A stretch of DNA of 64,000 nucleotides. It comes from Warburgia ugandensis. Lineage: Eukaryota > Streptophyta > Magnoliopsida > Canellales > Canellaceae. Below, in pieces: positions 48,538 through 61,308 of this stretch (its first letter is position 1; each line of letters starts with the position of its first letter). Where the stretch lies: contig CP141128.1 in the NCBI GenBank assembly GCA_035236585.1, positions 52,937,257 to 53,001,256 of the forward strand. Reading direction: 5' to 3'. Made by a program: the position numbers and the translations under genes. Below the pieces are notes generated by a model. The model worked only from the letters and a program-made list of their open reading frames with translations. It had not been told where the DNA came from and ran no database searches.

Positions 48538-51500
48538 CAAGTTTTATCCTTTCACAGCCAATCTAGCATGTCCAAGGGTCATAGACAATCAAGAAAATTA
48601 AGAAGTAGTATAAATGGAAATAGTAGAGATGATTAGCATATTAATGCTCAAGGCATTTCACCATAAACAAATAAGTGAAAAAGGAGATGGGTCCAACAAA
48701 TACTTAGATATTGGATGGCTTAAATCTTATCAATAAGGGTTGTTGTGCAGTGGTGCAAATAAGGAAACTCATATATAAATTAGATTATGATGAGAATGAT
48801 GAATGAAGATGTTAGTGAATTTGTTAGTAGATAGTTCTAACTTGTAATAGAGTAATCTTACCAAAGGTGAGAAAATCGAAGAACCTAGATGGCTATCTTA
48901 CCTTTCTAAAGAATATCAGAATATAAATATGATAGGGGATGGAAAAGATAGATTTTGAGAAGATTTTGATGACAATCTAATAGGGATGAGCATACAAGAT
49001 GATACTAGGGGATAACTGTGACTCGTACTAGATCACAAAGGTATGGATCCTGAAGGACTTAGCTCAATTTTTGATAACTTCATTGGAGTCTTATGAAGAG
49101 TGAAGTGCTATCTAATAATGACAACCTAAGTATAATGGAGGAGATCAGAAGATGCACAATTGACATATTATGTGATTATGAGAAACATAACACGAACATG
49201 ATAGGGAAATGTATTCGACCGAGTTACCAAAAGATTTTGATGATAATACTAGGGATGACAGATCTGTAACAATAGATTGATCCTAACATGAACTTGTACG
49301 CGAAGTATAGCATGACCAAAACATTAATGTCATTATTAAGACATTGTATGAATTTTATTGAGGCTATAGGCAATTAAGCATTTCGATGATATTAGAAAAC
49401 TTCAACATTTCCTGGAAGTATTAAGTTTCTCTTGACTGACGCGTAGATCAAGTATAGACAACCACTCAAATGAAAGCATTGATCTAGGTAGACAAAAATG
49501 AGGATTTTGAAGAAAAGAGAGAAAGAGATAGAGATGTAACTATAAGTATTCGATGAATATTGAATATTCAAAAGAAGAAGATCATGACTTTATGGAGATA
49601 CATACAATTCTTTCATCTTGAATCCTATAGGAAGGTAAACCGAATAAATACGAAGGAATAATACTAGTTGAGTTGGTGATCTTATTGTAATAGAGTATAA
49701 AAGAGAGAAAGCATATGGGGTTTAAGACTTCGAGTAGAGTATCGTATTTCAGGAGGTTATGCAACAAGAATATTCCGAAGAGGAATGGTGACCTACTAGA
49801 AATTAAATTCTACAATGGTTTGATGCCTATATCAATTATTGCAATAAGAATCTTATTAGATCCATTAGCTTATGAGGAACACCAATGGATATAGTCCATG
49901 AAAAGGAAAATTTGGTGATATCCTACCTTGCCACTACATGAGTAAATAAAGTATATTGAAAAAGGAATTAAGCCGCGACAGTGACTTATCCATTTGTCTT
50001 TCTTCAGCAAGTAGGGTACCATCAAGGATCTAATTGAGGTCTTGCTATCATAGATTTGGAAGAGCCAATATCTTAAGACCATTATTTAGTCCTTACCTTT
50101 AGGGTACTGTTGACTAAATAAAGGTATCCCACCCTATTTAATCAAATATGTTAGTAGTCGAAGTTATATACTCAGAGGGATGTTATAAGTCTTTACACTT
50201 GAGTTTTCCTTGAAACAAGTACTTGATAGACTAAGTCAATTGAGGGTATGAGGTCAGTTGATGAGGACAGTTGCAACTGAGATAGGAGCAAAAATAAGAA
50301 GTGATCTAAACCAATGTGAAAGATTTTCCAAACCTTAATGGCTACCATGACAAGGTGTAGAAATTACTTTGGGTCTGAAAAATACTGTTGACTTGGATTG
50401 AAAAGAAAGGCAAATAAGTACCGATCACTTTAGAGACCCTTGAGCTCATGACATAGATATATCTGGAAAGAGATCAACAGGTAATCAAATAAAGTCTTTC
50501 TATGTCTAAGAAAATGTTTTATGCTTACCTGAGTATTGTTAAACTTGTTGATTTAACAGCTTCAGCACAATTTGATATAATCGCTATTGAATGAGAATTA
50601 TTGTTATGAGGATACCTCCCGACAAAACAGACTGCATGGTTGATGATAAAGCCTTGATAAAAGATTGAACAACATATTGATATAGGGAATGGAAGGAGAA
50701 AAGTTGAGGTGACCAGCACATCATAAGGTGAGATTTGATGTTACGTTGCCTTTAGACAAAAAGTTAGTTGTTATGTGCATATACCAAGTACGAAAAATCA
50801 ATTGAAGGAATTTCCTAAGGACTAACCCTACTAGATTGAGTCTAGAACTTTTGGACTGAAAGATTACGAAGAAAACCATCAAACAAAGAAAGGACAAAGA
50901 GGATAATGACAAAGGATTCAACCATGACCTAGTAAGGGTACTCGGTTATGAATAAGAGGCTTTTTGCATAAATGGGAACATTGTTGGAAATCCTAATGAC
51001 AAATTGATGTGAATGGTGAGATAGGGCTCTAGACGAGAACATTTGACCCATGATGATGAATTAACCATAAAACATTTGACATGAGTATACATAAACGCTT
51101 CAGGGAGAAAAGCATTTGATGACTTCAGCTTCTATGAAACTTGACATACAATTTGGATATCCTAATCATAATATGAGATCGTATTAGTGATGAGGGATGT
51201 TATTTTGAATATAATATTGATTGAGGACCCCAGTTACAGTAGAAGAGCGACAGACAGTTGAAATTCAAAGTTAATTAAGGATTTGGCTTTTACCATTGAT
51301 ATAATCGGATGACACATGGTACCATATTAGGTGTTGAGGTATCTTGGGTGAAAACATGAAGCAAAGAAATTAAGATACAAGTTAAACACAATAAAAAGAA
51401 TGTCACTTTTTAAGAGTCTTACTAATGACATGCATATCATTAGATGGAAGACAACAGGAAAAAGGGATTATCCTATGCAAATCAAAATGAAATAGGAGGA

Positions 51501-52010
51501 ATAAGAGCATATGATCTCAAATAAGTATGAAGTAATTTATATACGAGTAGGAGAGTATGGTCATCTAAGGAGACTATCCTATACATGATCAGAGGAATAT
51601 GAGCATCTAAGGATGGGTAATACAGATAGAAACCAATAATGATAAACTGGAACGCATGGGACTATGTATCAGAGTACGCAGCAAAAGCGGCCCACAGATA
51701 CTTAAAGAAAACAGATAAGATATATTGACGATATATATATGTGTGTGTAAGGCCTTGTGGAAGGAATTATAACGAGGATAAATTGAGAGCGTGCCTAGGA
51801 TTGGTTACAAGATAGTATGATTAGCATTTTAAGGACAACATTACTCTAAGTATTGGATAACGGAATAATGGATTCGTCGACAACAAAAGTATGGGAGTGG
51901 ATCAAAGGAATTTTCTTAGTTTGAGGGAGTCCTTAGGAAGAATATATCTTAACAAGAAGACAACTGACTTGAAGAAAAGGATTTGTGGAATTTTGAGGAC
52001 GAAATTCTTT
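48538..52010 (+). repeat. Internal region of the A2 element, no recognisable gene
   Basis: About 3.5 kb without a plus-strand frame of note and without zinc-knuckle, FVDD or DDE motifs that I can recover in any frame. The first ~200 bp match 261-470 at the left window edge, so the leader is shared by at least two copies of the family. The rest is AT-rich sequence of unknown origin. Confidence 0.6.
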
Positions 52011-52011
52011 T

Positions 52012-52024
52012 AAGGGGGTAATAA
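52012..52024 (+). other. Polypurine tract region of the A2 element
   Basis: AAGGGGGTAATAA lies directly before the 3' LTR. It is preceded by GAGGACGAAATTC, a context common at the 3' end of plant Ty3/gypsy internal regions. Confidence 0.75.
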
Positions 52025-52415
52025 TGTAATGCCCCGAGCAATTTATGCTATTTTTGCATCCATTTAACAAAAATGAATTGGACATTCTATAGGAAATGAA
52101 TAATGTTAAATGTTTTACTTTATTAAAAATATTAAATGAAGGAATTTGTAAGAAAACTTAGTACCATTAGATTCTTCTCGAAAAATGAAATCCAACGCGT
52201 CAAAGAATGCCGAAAACGGAGTTCGTATGAAGAAGTTACGGCCTTTTAAAGATTAGGGGCAATTCTGTAAATTACACTTAAAAACAAAAAAGAACGAAAA
52301 CGCAGGGGGCCGTTTTGATAACGGCACCCCCTATCTTCTTCCTCTCAATTTCTCCAGAAACCCCAGTTTCCAAAGGTTTCCACCACCGCCATTGGCAGCA
52401 CCACCATAGTAAGGC

Positions 52416-52423
52416 TATAAAAA
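52416..52423 (+). promoter_or_regulatory. TATA box of the A2 3' LTR
   Basis: TATAAAAA in the same GGCTATAAAAAGCCCC context as the 5' LTR. Confidence 0.65.
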
Positions 52424-53557
52424 GCCCCTATTCCCTCTTTGAATCAAGATTTTTCCAGCCATTTGAGGCTAGGGTTTCTGGCAAAAATTGGAAAACTCGT
52501 CTTCAGCTTTCCCTGCACATTCTGGCGAGGCCCAAGTTAGGCCGGCCATTCCCATCTCTCCACCTCCCCTCTTCTTCCTCTGGCCTCATTGGAAGTTGGG
52601 GTTTTCCCCCTTCTTCGTGGGTTCTGGACAATAGGGGTTTTCTGCAGGCGTAGAGGGAAACGCACCACCGGAAGAAGGGCACCATGTTGGGGCTGCCCAG
52701 GTAAGGTTTCTCCCCCTCTCTCCATTTTACTTCCTTCAGGCCTGATCCATGGCAGATCTGGTCATTTTTCCAACCTAAAGATGCCAGACTCATGATGGGT
52801 TTGATAACCCATCGGGGAAGATGACCCAGGGACGCTAGGGGAAGTGCACTCCCTGGGTCCATCCTCTCGCATGCATGCCGCGTGGGGGCGCAGTCCTAGG
52901 TTCAACCGGGATGCACGACCTCCCCGAGAGCTGAGGTGCGACACGCCTACGCCAAAGACGTGTTCGCGCGATGCCATCCAGGACGCGCGTCATAGCACGT
53001 TGCTTAGGCATGCATGTGCGCGTGCAAATGCGGTCCCTGGCACGACCTTTGGGCATGCACGATGGGCAGGCATGGGTCCTGGTTCGACCAGGGCGTACAC
53101 ACGTCTTGGAAACCATGATGCGTAGACCTAATAAGACTATAAAATTAGGATCATAGGACAATTTATAGAGTTTAACCATTGAATAGTAGATCCATATCAT
53201 AGGATCTATCCTGACACTGAATTAGGCAAGGACCCATGGACCCTAAAAGGCAGATCTAGCGATCTAATTTCCAAATAGATCAAAATTGATAAGGACTCCT
53301 TGTTATCCATTCATATCCAGGATTTTATAAATGAGACCAGGGTCGAGTTGAGTAATGAAGGACGCGACTCCAGGAAACTTCGAGGTAGGTACTCTATAAC
53401 TACTAGACTTTTAAAAAGAGCCCATGATTGTTTTGAGAATGCATGTTTTAAGTATAAGTTATATGACTTATTTAGCATGACTTAATTTTATAAATGAATT
53501 CAGCATGCATAGACATGTTTTGAAAAAGGATTCTTGTCTGCATGATAAGTGTAGCCT

Positions 53558-53676
53558 TAGGCAATGATGGTGGGCCAATGAGGGCAAACTGATGAGGGCA
53601 GGCCGATGAGGGTGGGCCAGAGAGAGCTGACAGGCCTCTAGGCTGGTAGGCTTCTAGGCTGTCAGGCTTCTAGGCA
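53558..53676 (+). repeat. Minisatellite in the A2 3' LTR
   Basis: Imperfect units of about 16-18 bp built on GGCCGATGAGGGTG are followed by units of GGCTTCTAGGCTG type. The 5' LTR has a shorter version at 47488-47562. Confidence 0.8.
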
Positions 53677-54632
53677 GGGTTATGACTTTGAATGCGAGAC
53701 TAGCAGATTTTATGCATTGCATGCATGTTTTGCAACCGATTGCATAAATTGCATGATTTATGATGAATAAGTGTCATATGCCCGGCGGAGGCTATGACCG
53801 CGTGTCCCCAGGTACCCGGGGACCACACAACAAGGAGGTCGTGGGCATAGTGGGCCCTATGTTTTTTAGGATTTACTTGCATTGCATATGGCATGACATG
53901 AGGATGGTCGCCCATACCATATATCCATGAGTTGGATTCAGTTGAGCATCTTATGCATATCATATATGTTTATGATATCTATGTTACTTTTGACTTGGAT
54001 TATGCGATTCTTTAAGTCGTCAGTATTCTAATTCGACAATGGCTTTTAATATCGATATTGAACATGAGTGTTCAAACATGCACATGGTTTAAAAAAACAT
54101 ATGTTTTAAAACATAGCATGCATTGTAAAACTAGTAGTGATAGACTCCTACTGAGTATAGTATATACTCACCCAATCCTTAATATTTTTCAGACACAAGC
54201 AAGCACTTAAGGGCAGGATACGCCCGTGACAGAAGACACCCAAATATATCACTTTTTAGGACAGCTCCATTCACAAGTAGAAGACGCCTCAGGAAATGTT
54301 AGTGCTACGAGCAAGTAAATCAAAAAGAGACAATCATACTTATAAGTGAACACTCTACCGTTTGGACATGTATTTGTATTTATTTATATTTGGGCTTTGA
54401 GTTGTGACTGGATAGTCCTGGGAAGACATTTATGATTTCTAAAATTTTCTAAAAAACTACTTTGATTGTTGTGAAAGCAAATGACACTCTGGGTTTTCAA
54501 AATGAGTTTAAATGAAAAGATTTTTTGTTGCATTGCATGGTTTTTATAAAATGGTTTTCAAATAGGGATGCATCCCGCCTTAGGAATTCGATCTTGCATT
54601 TAAAAATGCATGGGAAAACCCGGGTCGTCACA

Positions 54633-56155
54633 GTTGCACTACTAGAGAAAATCTAAATTTAATCTTGATTAAATAACAAAGAAAAACTAATGGAATGGAG
54701 TGAATAATAGAGAGCTAGAAGATGGAAAAAAATGGGTGAAAAAGAGCGCAAAACAAGAAACTAATGGAAATTAAATAACTTACTAACCTAAATTGGAGAG
54801 AAAATAAGCAAGGGACAAGAATATTAAAGGAATAAAAGCACCAAAGAAGTCCCAAATCAAAAGCTTCAAAACATCCAAAGCTAGAGTGCTCCTTTTAAGG
54901 TTGTCTCACCTAGCCTCTACCTAGAATATTAGTACGAAATAAGGGTTATATGTAAATGAGTGGGTTTATAACTTAGGAAGGGGTGAAATGACAAGGAATA
55001 TGGCCCTCGGGTTAGGGTAATGAATGAGGAAGTTTAGATGGCAGATGAATTAGCAAGATGGTGTTAGAAACATAACATTAGAGAGAGATAATAATGATGG
55101 GCAGGCTAATTTCCAATTATGAAAAGGGGGTTGGCATCTTTTTCCTATAAGGAAAGTGGAGATCTTTCCCTTCCAATTTTGTGATGTTTGGTTGATGGAA
55201 AGTCAAGGAATAAGGTTTAGGAAAAAATTAATAAATATTTAGGGTTTTGAACATATTTGAATTGAAGTATTTCAAATGTTTCTTATTTAAAAAACCACTT
55301 AATCACCAATTAGGAAAGGGGGGCATCTTTTCCCTAAGAAGGTGACTCCCTCTTTTAACTTTTAACCTTAGGTCAATTGAATGGAAAAATAGTGGCATAT
55401 GGAGTTGGAAAGTAGGGTTTCTCTCTTGGCGGGTCCACTAATACATAGTCATCTTACCTTTTTACATAATTCTCTCAAACCTTCTAATTAAACCTTGAAA
55501 ATTCAAATTTAGAAAGTGGATCATTGCATGAATTCTCCACCAATTATATGAATCCATGTGGCATTTGGATTAATTGGCTTATGTGGCTCATTTTGAGGTC
55601 TTATTTGGCTTGGCTTCATGGCTCACACACTTGGCTTTAATGGCTTGCTTGAATTCCTTAGCATATCACCCTCTCATGGCTTATATGGCAAAGGTGGCTT
55701 GAATGGCTTCCATGAAAATGTGGTGAAAATGCATGGCTTACTTCATAGGCCCATTTTAGTCACCTTTAGCTCTTCCAGATGTTTCTGTTGATCCATCATA
55801 TTGACTTGATATAATCTTGGATCTTGATCTACTTTGAAATGTTGAATTCTAGGTCTAGACTTGATCTTTTGTTCTTGATCTTCAATTCCCATCTTGATAA
55901 TTCTTGGCCTTTGGATCATATCTTCAAGACCTACAAAAGGTAAAAAAGCCATAATTGAATCCTATAAAAATAAGGTCATTCATATACTTACTATAAATTA
56001 GCCTTTGAACCTATAAGATATCACAATTTTGAATTGTTAGGTCAGAAATGCATGAGTTACAAATTTTGGCCTAAAATTCCTAAAATAACACTATAAGTTA
56101 TAACACATGGGCAGCTAACTAGGTATTATTTATACAAAATTGAATAGTTATCGTA
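54633..56155 (-). repeat. 5' LTR of Athila-type copy 3, 5' part
   Basis: Continuation of the minus-strand LTR interrupted at 45914. It starts at about 56155 on the minus strand (TACGATAAC, a decayed TGTGATAAG) and abuts the integrase remnant of copy 4. No gene is visible. Confidence 0.75.
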
Positions 56156-58200
56156 GCCTCTATCCATTAAGACACATATTTTACTCCATTAAGAATGTAT
56201 AAATATCCAACTGAATTAAGGAATCGGCACATAAAATCTATACACTGAATATAAAAAATTCCACTACTAATATGGGGTTCAAGGGCATCATGTTCCTTCC
56301 TCCCATACTTCTTAATTTTTGGAAATGGTCACATGCTTCACATTGAGCATGGGAATCCCTAAAATTTATTGACTAGTAAAATTCACATTGTAAAACTTTT
56401 GCAATGGTCTTTCTTGCACTAAATTGGCCTCCACAAGTATGGTCATGACAAAAGGAGATGATATTATTATGATAATTATCTGGCACTCATCTCCTTATGG
56501 TCTGGTCTAGACAATACTTAAAATAAGTGTGGATCGTCCTAGAAAAATGCTTTATCTTGAATAAAAACTTAAATTTATCATATTTTAACCAATGATCAGG
56601 CATTTGACTTGTAACAAGATAATTGACAATATCAACGTACCAAGGTAGTTGGAAAATTTGCAAAAGTTTTTAATTAGGAAATTATTCTGTTATAAGCACC
56701 ATCAATAGTAGACTCTTCAATCAACCTGGATAGATGGTCTACTACCACATTTTCAGATCCTTTCTTAGAAAGAAGGTACTTCAGTGCTACATGGTTCTAA
56801 TAGATGATGAGTTTAAATCCTAGCAAATAAAATCTAAATTTGTCCTAGGGAAATACAACAGCCAACAACTCTTTCTCTATAGTAGAATAATTGAGTTGGT
56901 CATCAATAAGGGTCTAGTATAATATACTACATGGATGAATTTATCAATATGCTACCCCAACGCAGCGTCGATCGCTTAGTCTAATGCATCACACATTATC
57001 TCAAATGGTGTACTCCAATGTGGTGGTCAAATGACAGGTGCAGAAATGAGTTCAGCCTTTAGGCACTTAAATGCTTTCATACAGTTCTTATCGAAGTCAA
57101 AATTGACCTCCTTTGCAAGTAAGTTACATAGGGGCTTAGAAATTTTATTAAAATCTTTGATGAATAATCTATATGATCCAACATGGTCTAAAAATGATCA
57201 AATTTCCTTCACCATCCTAGGAGGGGCAAGATTAGAAATAAGATTCACTTTGGCTTTATTCTATTCCATTGTATGACATTATGTGTCCTAAAACAATTCC
57301 ACTTTTTACCATAAAATGTCATTTTTCCTAGTTCAGCACAAGAATTTTCTCTTGACACTCATTCTTCAAATGATAACCCAAATACTAAAAGTCATCCATA
57401 AACACCTCTAGGAAATTTTCAACCATGTTTGAAAAGATACTAATCATACACCTTTGAAAAGTCACATGTGCATTGTGTAGCCTAAAAGACATGCATCTGT
57501 ATGCAAAAGTTCTAAAGGGACAAGTGAAGGTAGTCTTCCCTTGGTCCTCTAATGTTATTAAAATTTCGTTATACCTAGAATATTCATCTAGAAAATAATA
57601 ATATTCATGTTTGACCAACCTCTCTAGTTCCTCGTGACCTAGTTCAATTTTTTATAATCAATGTGAGCTCTCCACCCTGCTCATGCAGATGGCAACTAGT
57701 TCATTATCCTCATTTTTTAGTACACTGATACCTGATTTCTAGGGTACAACTTGAAGTAGGCTGACCAAAGAACTATTTGAAATGGGATAAATTATTTCAA
57801 CATCGGGCAATGTAAGTACCTATGCTCTAACTACTTCGTTGATATTAGGGTTGAGTCTCTTTTGCATCTCCTTAGATGGTTTAACATTATCATCCAAGTG
57901 TATTCTATTGATGTAAATGGTGGGGCTAATTCTCTTAAGGTCCACCATTGACCAACTTATAGCTATCTTATGTTTCCTAAGAACATTAAGTAGCCCTCCT
58001 ATTCTTTGTCTAGGTTAGAAACAATTATTATAGATAGAGTCTTAGATGGACCTAAAAATGCATGTTTTAATCTATCAGAAAATAGTTTTAGGTCAAGAGT
58101 AGGGGGTATCTTAGTAGATGGCACACTACTTATATAAGGAAGTATCAAAGGTTCCACTTTAGCTTACCATCTAGAAGTATCAAAGGTTCATTGATGGACT
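56156..58200 (-). pseudogene. pol: Athila-type pol remnant (RT, RNase H, integrase)
   Basis: Read on the minus strand from 58200. A linker resembles the pre-RT region of Athila elements (PPTLDLKLFSDRLKHAFLG). RT follows, with its catalytic part at 57618-57385 (FLDEYSRYNEILITLEDQGK, TTFTCPFRTFAYR and FLEVFMDDF; the MDD is intact). RNase H is shortened: sequence equal to the ALKYLLSKK region runs straight into KKGSENVVVDHLSRL, skipping about 20 residues. The integrase zinc region is near 56430-56250 (CGGQFSARKTIAKVLQC, then HFQKL and NMMPLNPIL). There are many stops and frameshifts. It is the only Athila pol in the window, so copies 1-3 would have depended on a relative like this. Confidence 0.8.
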
Positions 58201-58210
58201 CATCTATGTC

Positions 58211-60631
58211 AAAACTCGCAAGTGCATGAATCATTTAATATATAGAATTCCAGTGAGGTCGATCCCATGAGGAGTTGACCCAATGTGATGCTAGTGGTCC
58301 CTAATTAAAACTATCTAACCTAGACAAAATTCAAGTTATTTTGACCTAAACTAAGAATGAAAATTAAAACATGAAATTGGAAACTAAGCAAAAACAAGAA
58401 ACATGCTAAATGGGAAACTTTCCTAATCTAGAATTAAAAGTAAGGGAAACTTACTAAAACATCAACTAAGCAATTGAAATTGGAAACTTAACTAATTAAT
58501 AGTAACAAATAAAGAAACTACAAAGAATTAGAAAGATTCAAATAAGTTAACTAAACTTAAGGAAACTACTTAAAAAGACTTTCCTAATTTAGATCTTTCT
58601 TAAACCAAAACTTATATCTAAAATTCAGAAAGGAAACTTTCTAAACCTAAAACAATATAAAAATAACTAATTTAACTACTATGACACGAGATCCAAAAAC
58701 TAAATTAACCAAGTTCAAAGGAGAATGGGACTTAGAATCATGCACATGGTTTTTGGATTGTGCGCATGATTCTTGTGACCAAAAGATGGTGAAATTTAAA
58801 GGACCTACAGTGAGTTACTGTGCAAACTAACTATGGGATCTAATAAAAAACATAAAAATACAATGAATACCTATGTATTCAAGAAAATAAGATGTTTTGA
58901 TAGTGGAATTAAAGCACAAAGTTAAGGAAAAATCAATTTCTAGATTTTGATACTTAAAAATAGTCAATAAATCTTGCATTAGAAAGATAATTAAACCAGA
59001 AATTTTAAGCAAGGAAACAACCCAGATCTCAAGTACTTTGATGAAATAAAAAATCCATATTAAGAATTCCCAAATAACTTTATTGAATCACCTCCAAATT
59101 TTTATCAACATTATGCATATAAAACTATCTAAAATTTCTGCAATTTACGCAGTTTTCCAAAGCCTAAAATCCTATAAAAAAAAAATTTCCAATACAATGC
59201 TTACAATACAAAGTCTAATGACATGCATAGAAAACCCATGAAGGAACTTAAGAGCAATAAAGGCCAAGTGGGTGAACTAGCTATGGGAAAATCACCTAAA
59301 ATTAAGGGGGGAAAATCATGGAAAAAAAAGTGAATTTCAAGAGGAGAAATCAAGGATTTAAGATAGCTCTTCTCTTAGCTGTCACTACCAGAGAACAATG
59401 GACTTGAATATTTATTGAATAAAAAATAAAAAATTATGGAATGGAGTGGAGTGGAGTGGAGAAGAAAGAGATTAATGGCTGGAAAGTAGCATGAATTCTA
59501 AGGAGCAAAAAAAAATGAAAACTTAAAGTAGTAGAACTAAAGTAAAAAACCTAAGTTACTAACCTGAAATGGAGAGCAAATAAGCAAGAGAATAACAAGA
59601 AGACCAAAGGAAGAAAAGAATTGACAATGTTCCAAAGTCCAATAACAACTCAAACCCAAAAGGAAAGTAAGAATTCTAGGTTGTGTCACTCAACCTCTAC
59701 TTAAAAAATACATATGGAACATGGGGTTATATATAGATGAGTGGTTTCCTAACTTAGGATGAGGTGAAAACATAAGGAAAGTCGCCCTATCAGGATGATG
59801 TCATAAACATGACATAAGAGAGAGCCAAGAAGCATGAGCTGGCTGGTTTCTAATTTTGAAAATGATATAGGTGTCTTTTTTTGGTGATGAGGTGGAAAGT
59901 GATAAAAAGGTGGAAAAAAGTGGGGAAAACATAAAAATTTGAAGGCTCTCATCATATTGGTCCATATGCTAACTTATCATAATAGATTTCCCCTTAATTA
60001 TCTTCAAAATAAATCATGGATAACTCTCTTGAATCTCCTCCAATCCTAGCCTTCCATTTAGCAAAGATTAATGGATTAGATGGCTAACTTTGAAGACTCC
60101 ATTGGCTAGGCTTTGTGGCTTGCTTAAAAAACTTCCTTGGCTTGCTTTGTTGGCTTCAGACCATGGTTTGAATGGATTATATGATTTGGATTGAATTCCT
60201 TAGTTTGCCACCTTCTTTCATGGCTTATATGGGTAAGGTAGCTTGAATAGCTCCCATGCAAAAGGTGGTGGAAATGCATGGCTTACTTCACGGGCCCACT
60301 TTGGCTATCTTTAACAACTTTAATCATATATATTATTGGTCTTAAGATGATCATGTCCTTCATCTCATGTTGGATTGATGATTTTAAGGCTTTGAGTCAA
60401 TCTTTTGATCTTGATCTTCAATTTTAATCTCAATCAATCTTGGCCATCCAATCATCATCTCATTTACTAGAAAAGATAAAAAATTCTAATTAATTTTTTA
60501 AAAATAAGATTAATCTCATACTCACCTAGGATGAGCCTTTGAAACTACAAAATAACAAACTTTTACTTCATTAGGTGAAAAATGCACGTGTTATGAATTT
60601 TGGTCTAAAAATCCTAATTTAACACTATAAG
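58211..60631 (-). repeat. LTR of Athila-type copy 4, truncated at both ends
   Basis: Minus-strand Athila-type LTR, matching 12715-14915 and copy 3. It lacks its last ~17 bp and the PBS, joining straight to pol at about 58205. Its first ~70 bp are replaced by the family C LTR fragment at 60632. No gene is visible. Confidence 0.75.
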
Positions 60632-61219
60632 TGTGATGACCCGGGTTTTATATGATGCAAATTTGATAAAAAGGCGAGATCTCTTGTTTTATAAATATGA
60701 AATTCATGAAAATGTTTTTGTTTTGGAAAACAATCTTTCGTATAAAACCCCGAGTGTCAAAACACATTTTCAAATTATCTATCCATGGCATAGTTTTAAA
60801 TTGATTCTATTCCCAAGAAAGTGTTAGTCACAGCCTCAGTTATTGAGAGTAACTACAATCAAGTAACATTGAAAGATAAGGTAGGGGTTTACTTACTTGC
60901 ACTTAATCTGGGTGTCTTCTGTCACAGGCGTACTCTGTCCTTAAGTGTTTACTTGGTGTCTGAAAAATGTTGAGGATTGGGTGAGTATATACTATACTTA
61001 GTAGTAGTCCATCACTACTAGTTTTACAATGCATGCTATGTTTAAAATCATATGCTTTTTCAAAACATGTGCATGTTTGAATACTCAAGTTCAATATCGA
61101 GATTAAAAACCATTGTCGAATTGGAATACTGATGACTTAAGAATCACATAATCCAAATTGAAAGTATCATATATATCACAAACATAATGATATGCATAAG
61201 ATGCTCCACTGAATCCATA
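60632..61219 (-). repeat. Family C LTR fragment
   Basis: Minus-strand 3' part of a family C LTR; the terminus TGTGATGACCCGGG begins at 60632. It keeps the 88-bp segment missing from the 3' LTR of the full element, showing that segment is ancestral. It is cut at about 61219. The conserved hairpin is at 60982-61000. Confidence 0.85.
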
Positions 61220-61273
61220 GCGACATAAATTTTGACTTCTAACTAGATATGCTTAAATTCCATTAGAAATATG
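61220..61273. other. Short unassigned spacer
   Basis: Fifty-four bases between the C LTR fragment and the LINE tail. They match nothing else here. Confidence 0.4.
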
Positions 61274-61308
61274 TCATCATCATCATCATCATCAAGACCT
61301 TATCCCAA

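Larger units (their letters stand above)
45915..54632 (+). mobile_element. Full-length non-coding LTR element, family A (A2)
   Basis: Two LTRs of 2608 bp each (45915-48522 and 52025-54632) flank a 3.5-kb internal region. It has a PBS at 48525 and a polypurine tract at 52012. It is flanked by GTTGT at 45910-45914 and GTTG at 54633-54636, an imperfect target duplication; copy 1 keeps the empty site near 13180-13200 and copy 4 near 59380. The internal region holds no frame that looks like gag or pol. It is either a heavily decayed Tekay-like element or a large non-autonomous derivative. The LTRs differ at roughly 7% over the first 300 bp, so it is not young. Confidence 0.88.
52025..54632 (+). 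repeat. 3' LTR of the A2 element
   Basis: Starts TGTAATGCCCCGAGC and ends CGGGTCGTCACA. It has the same layout as the 5' LTR, with the TATA box at 52416. The minisatellite at 53558-53676 is larger than in the 5' LTR. Confidence 0.9.
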
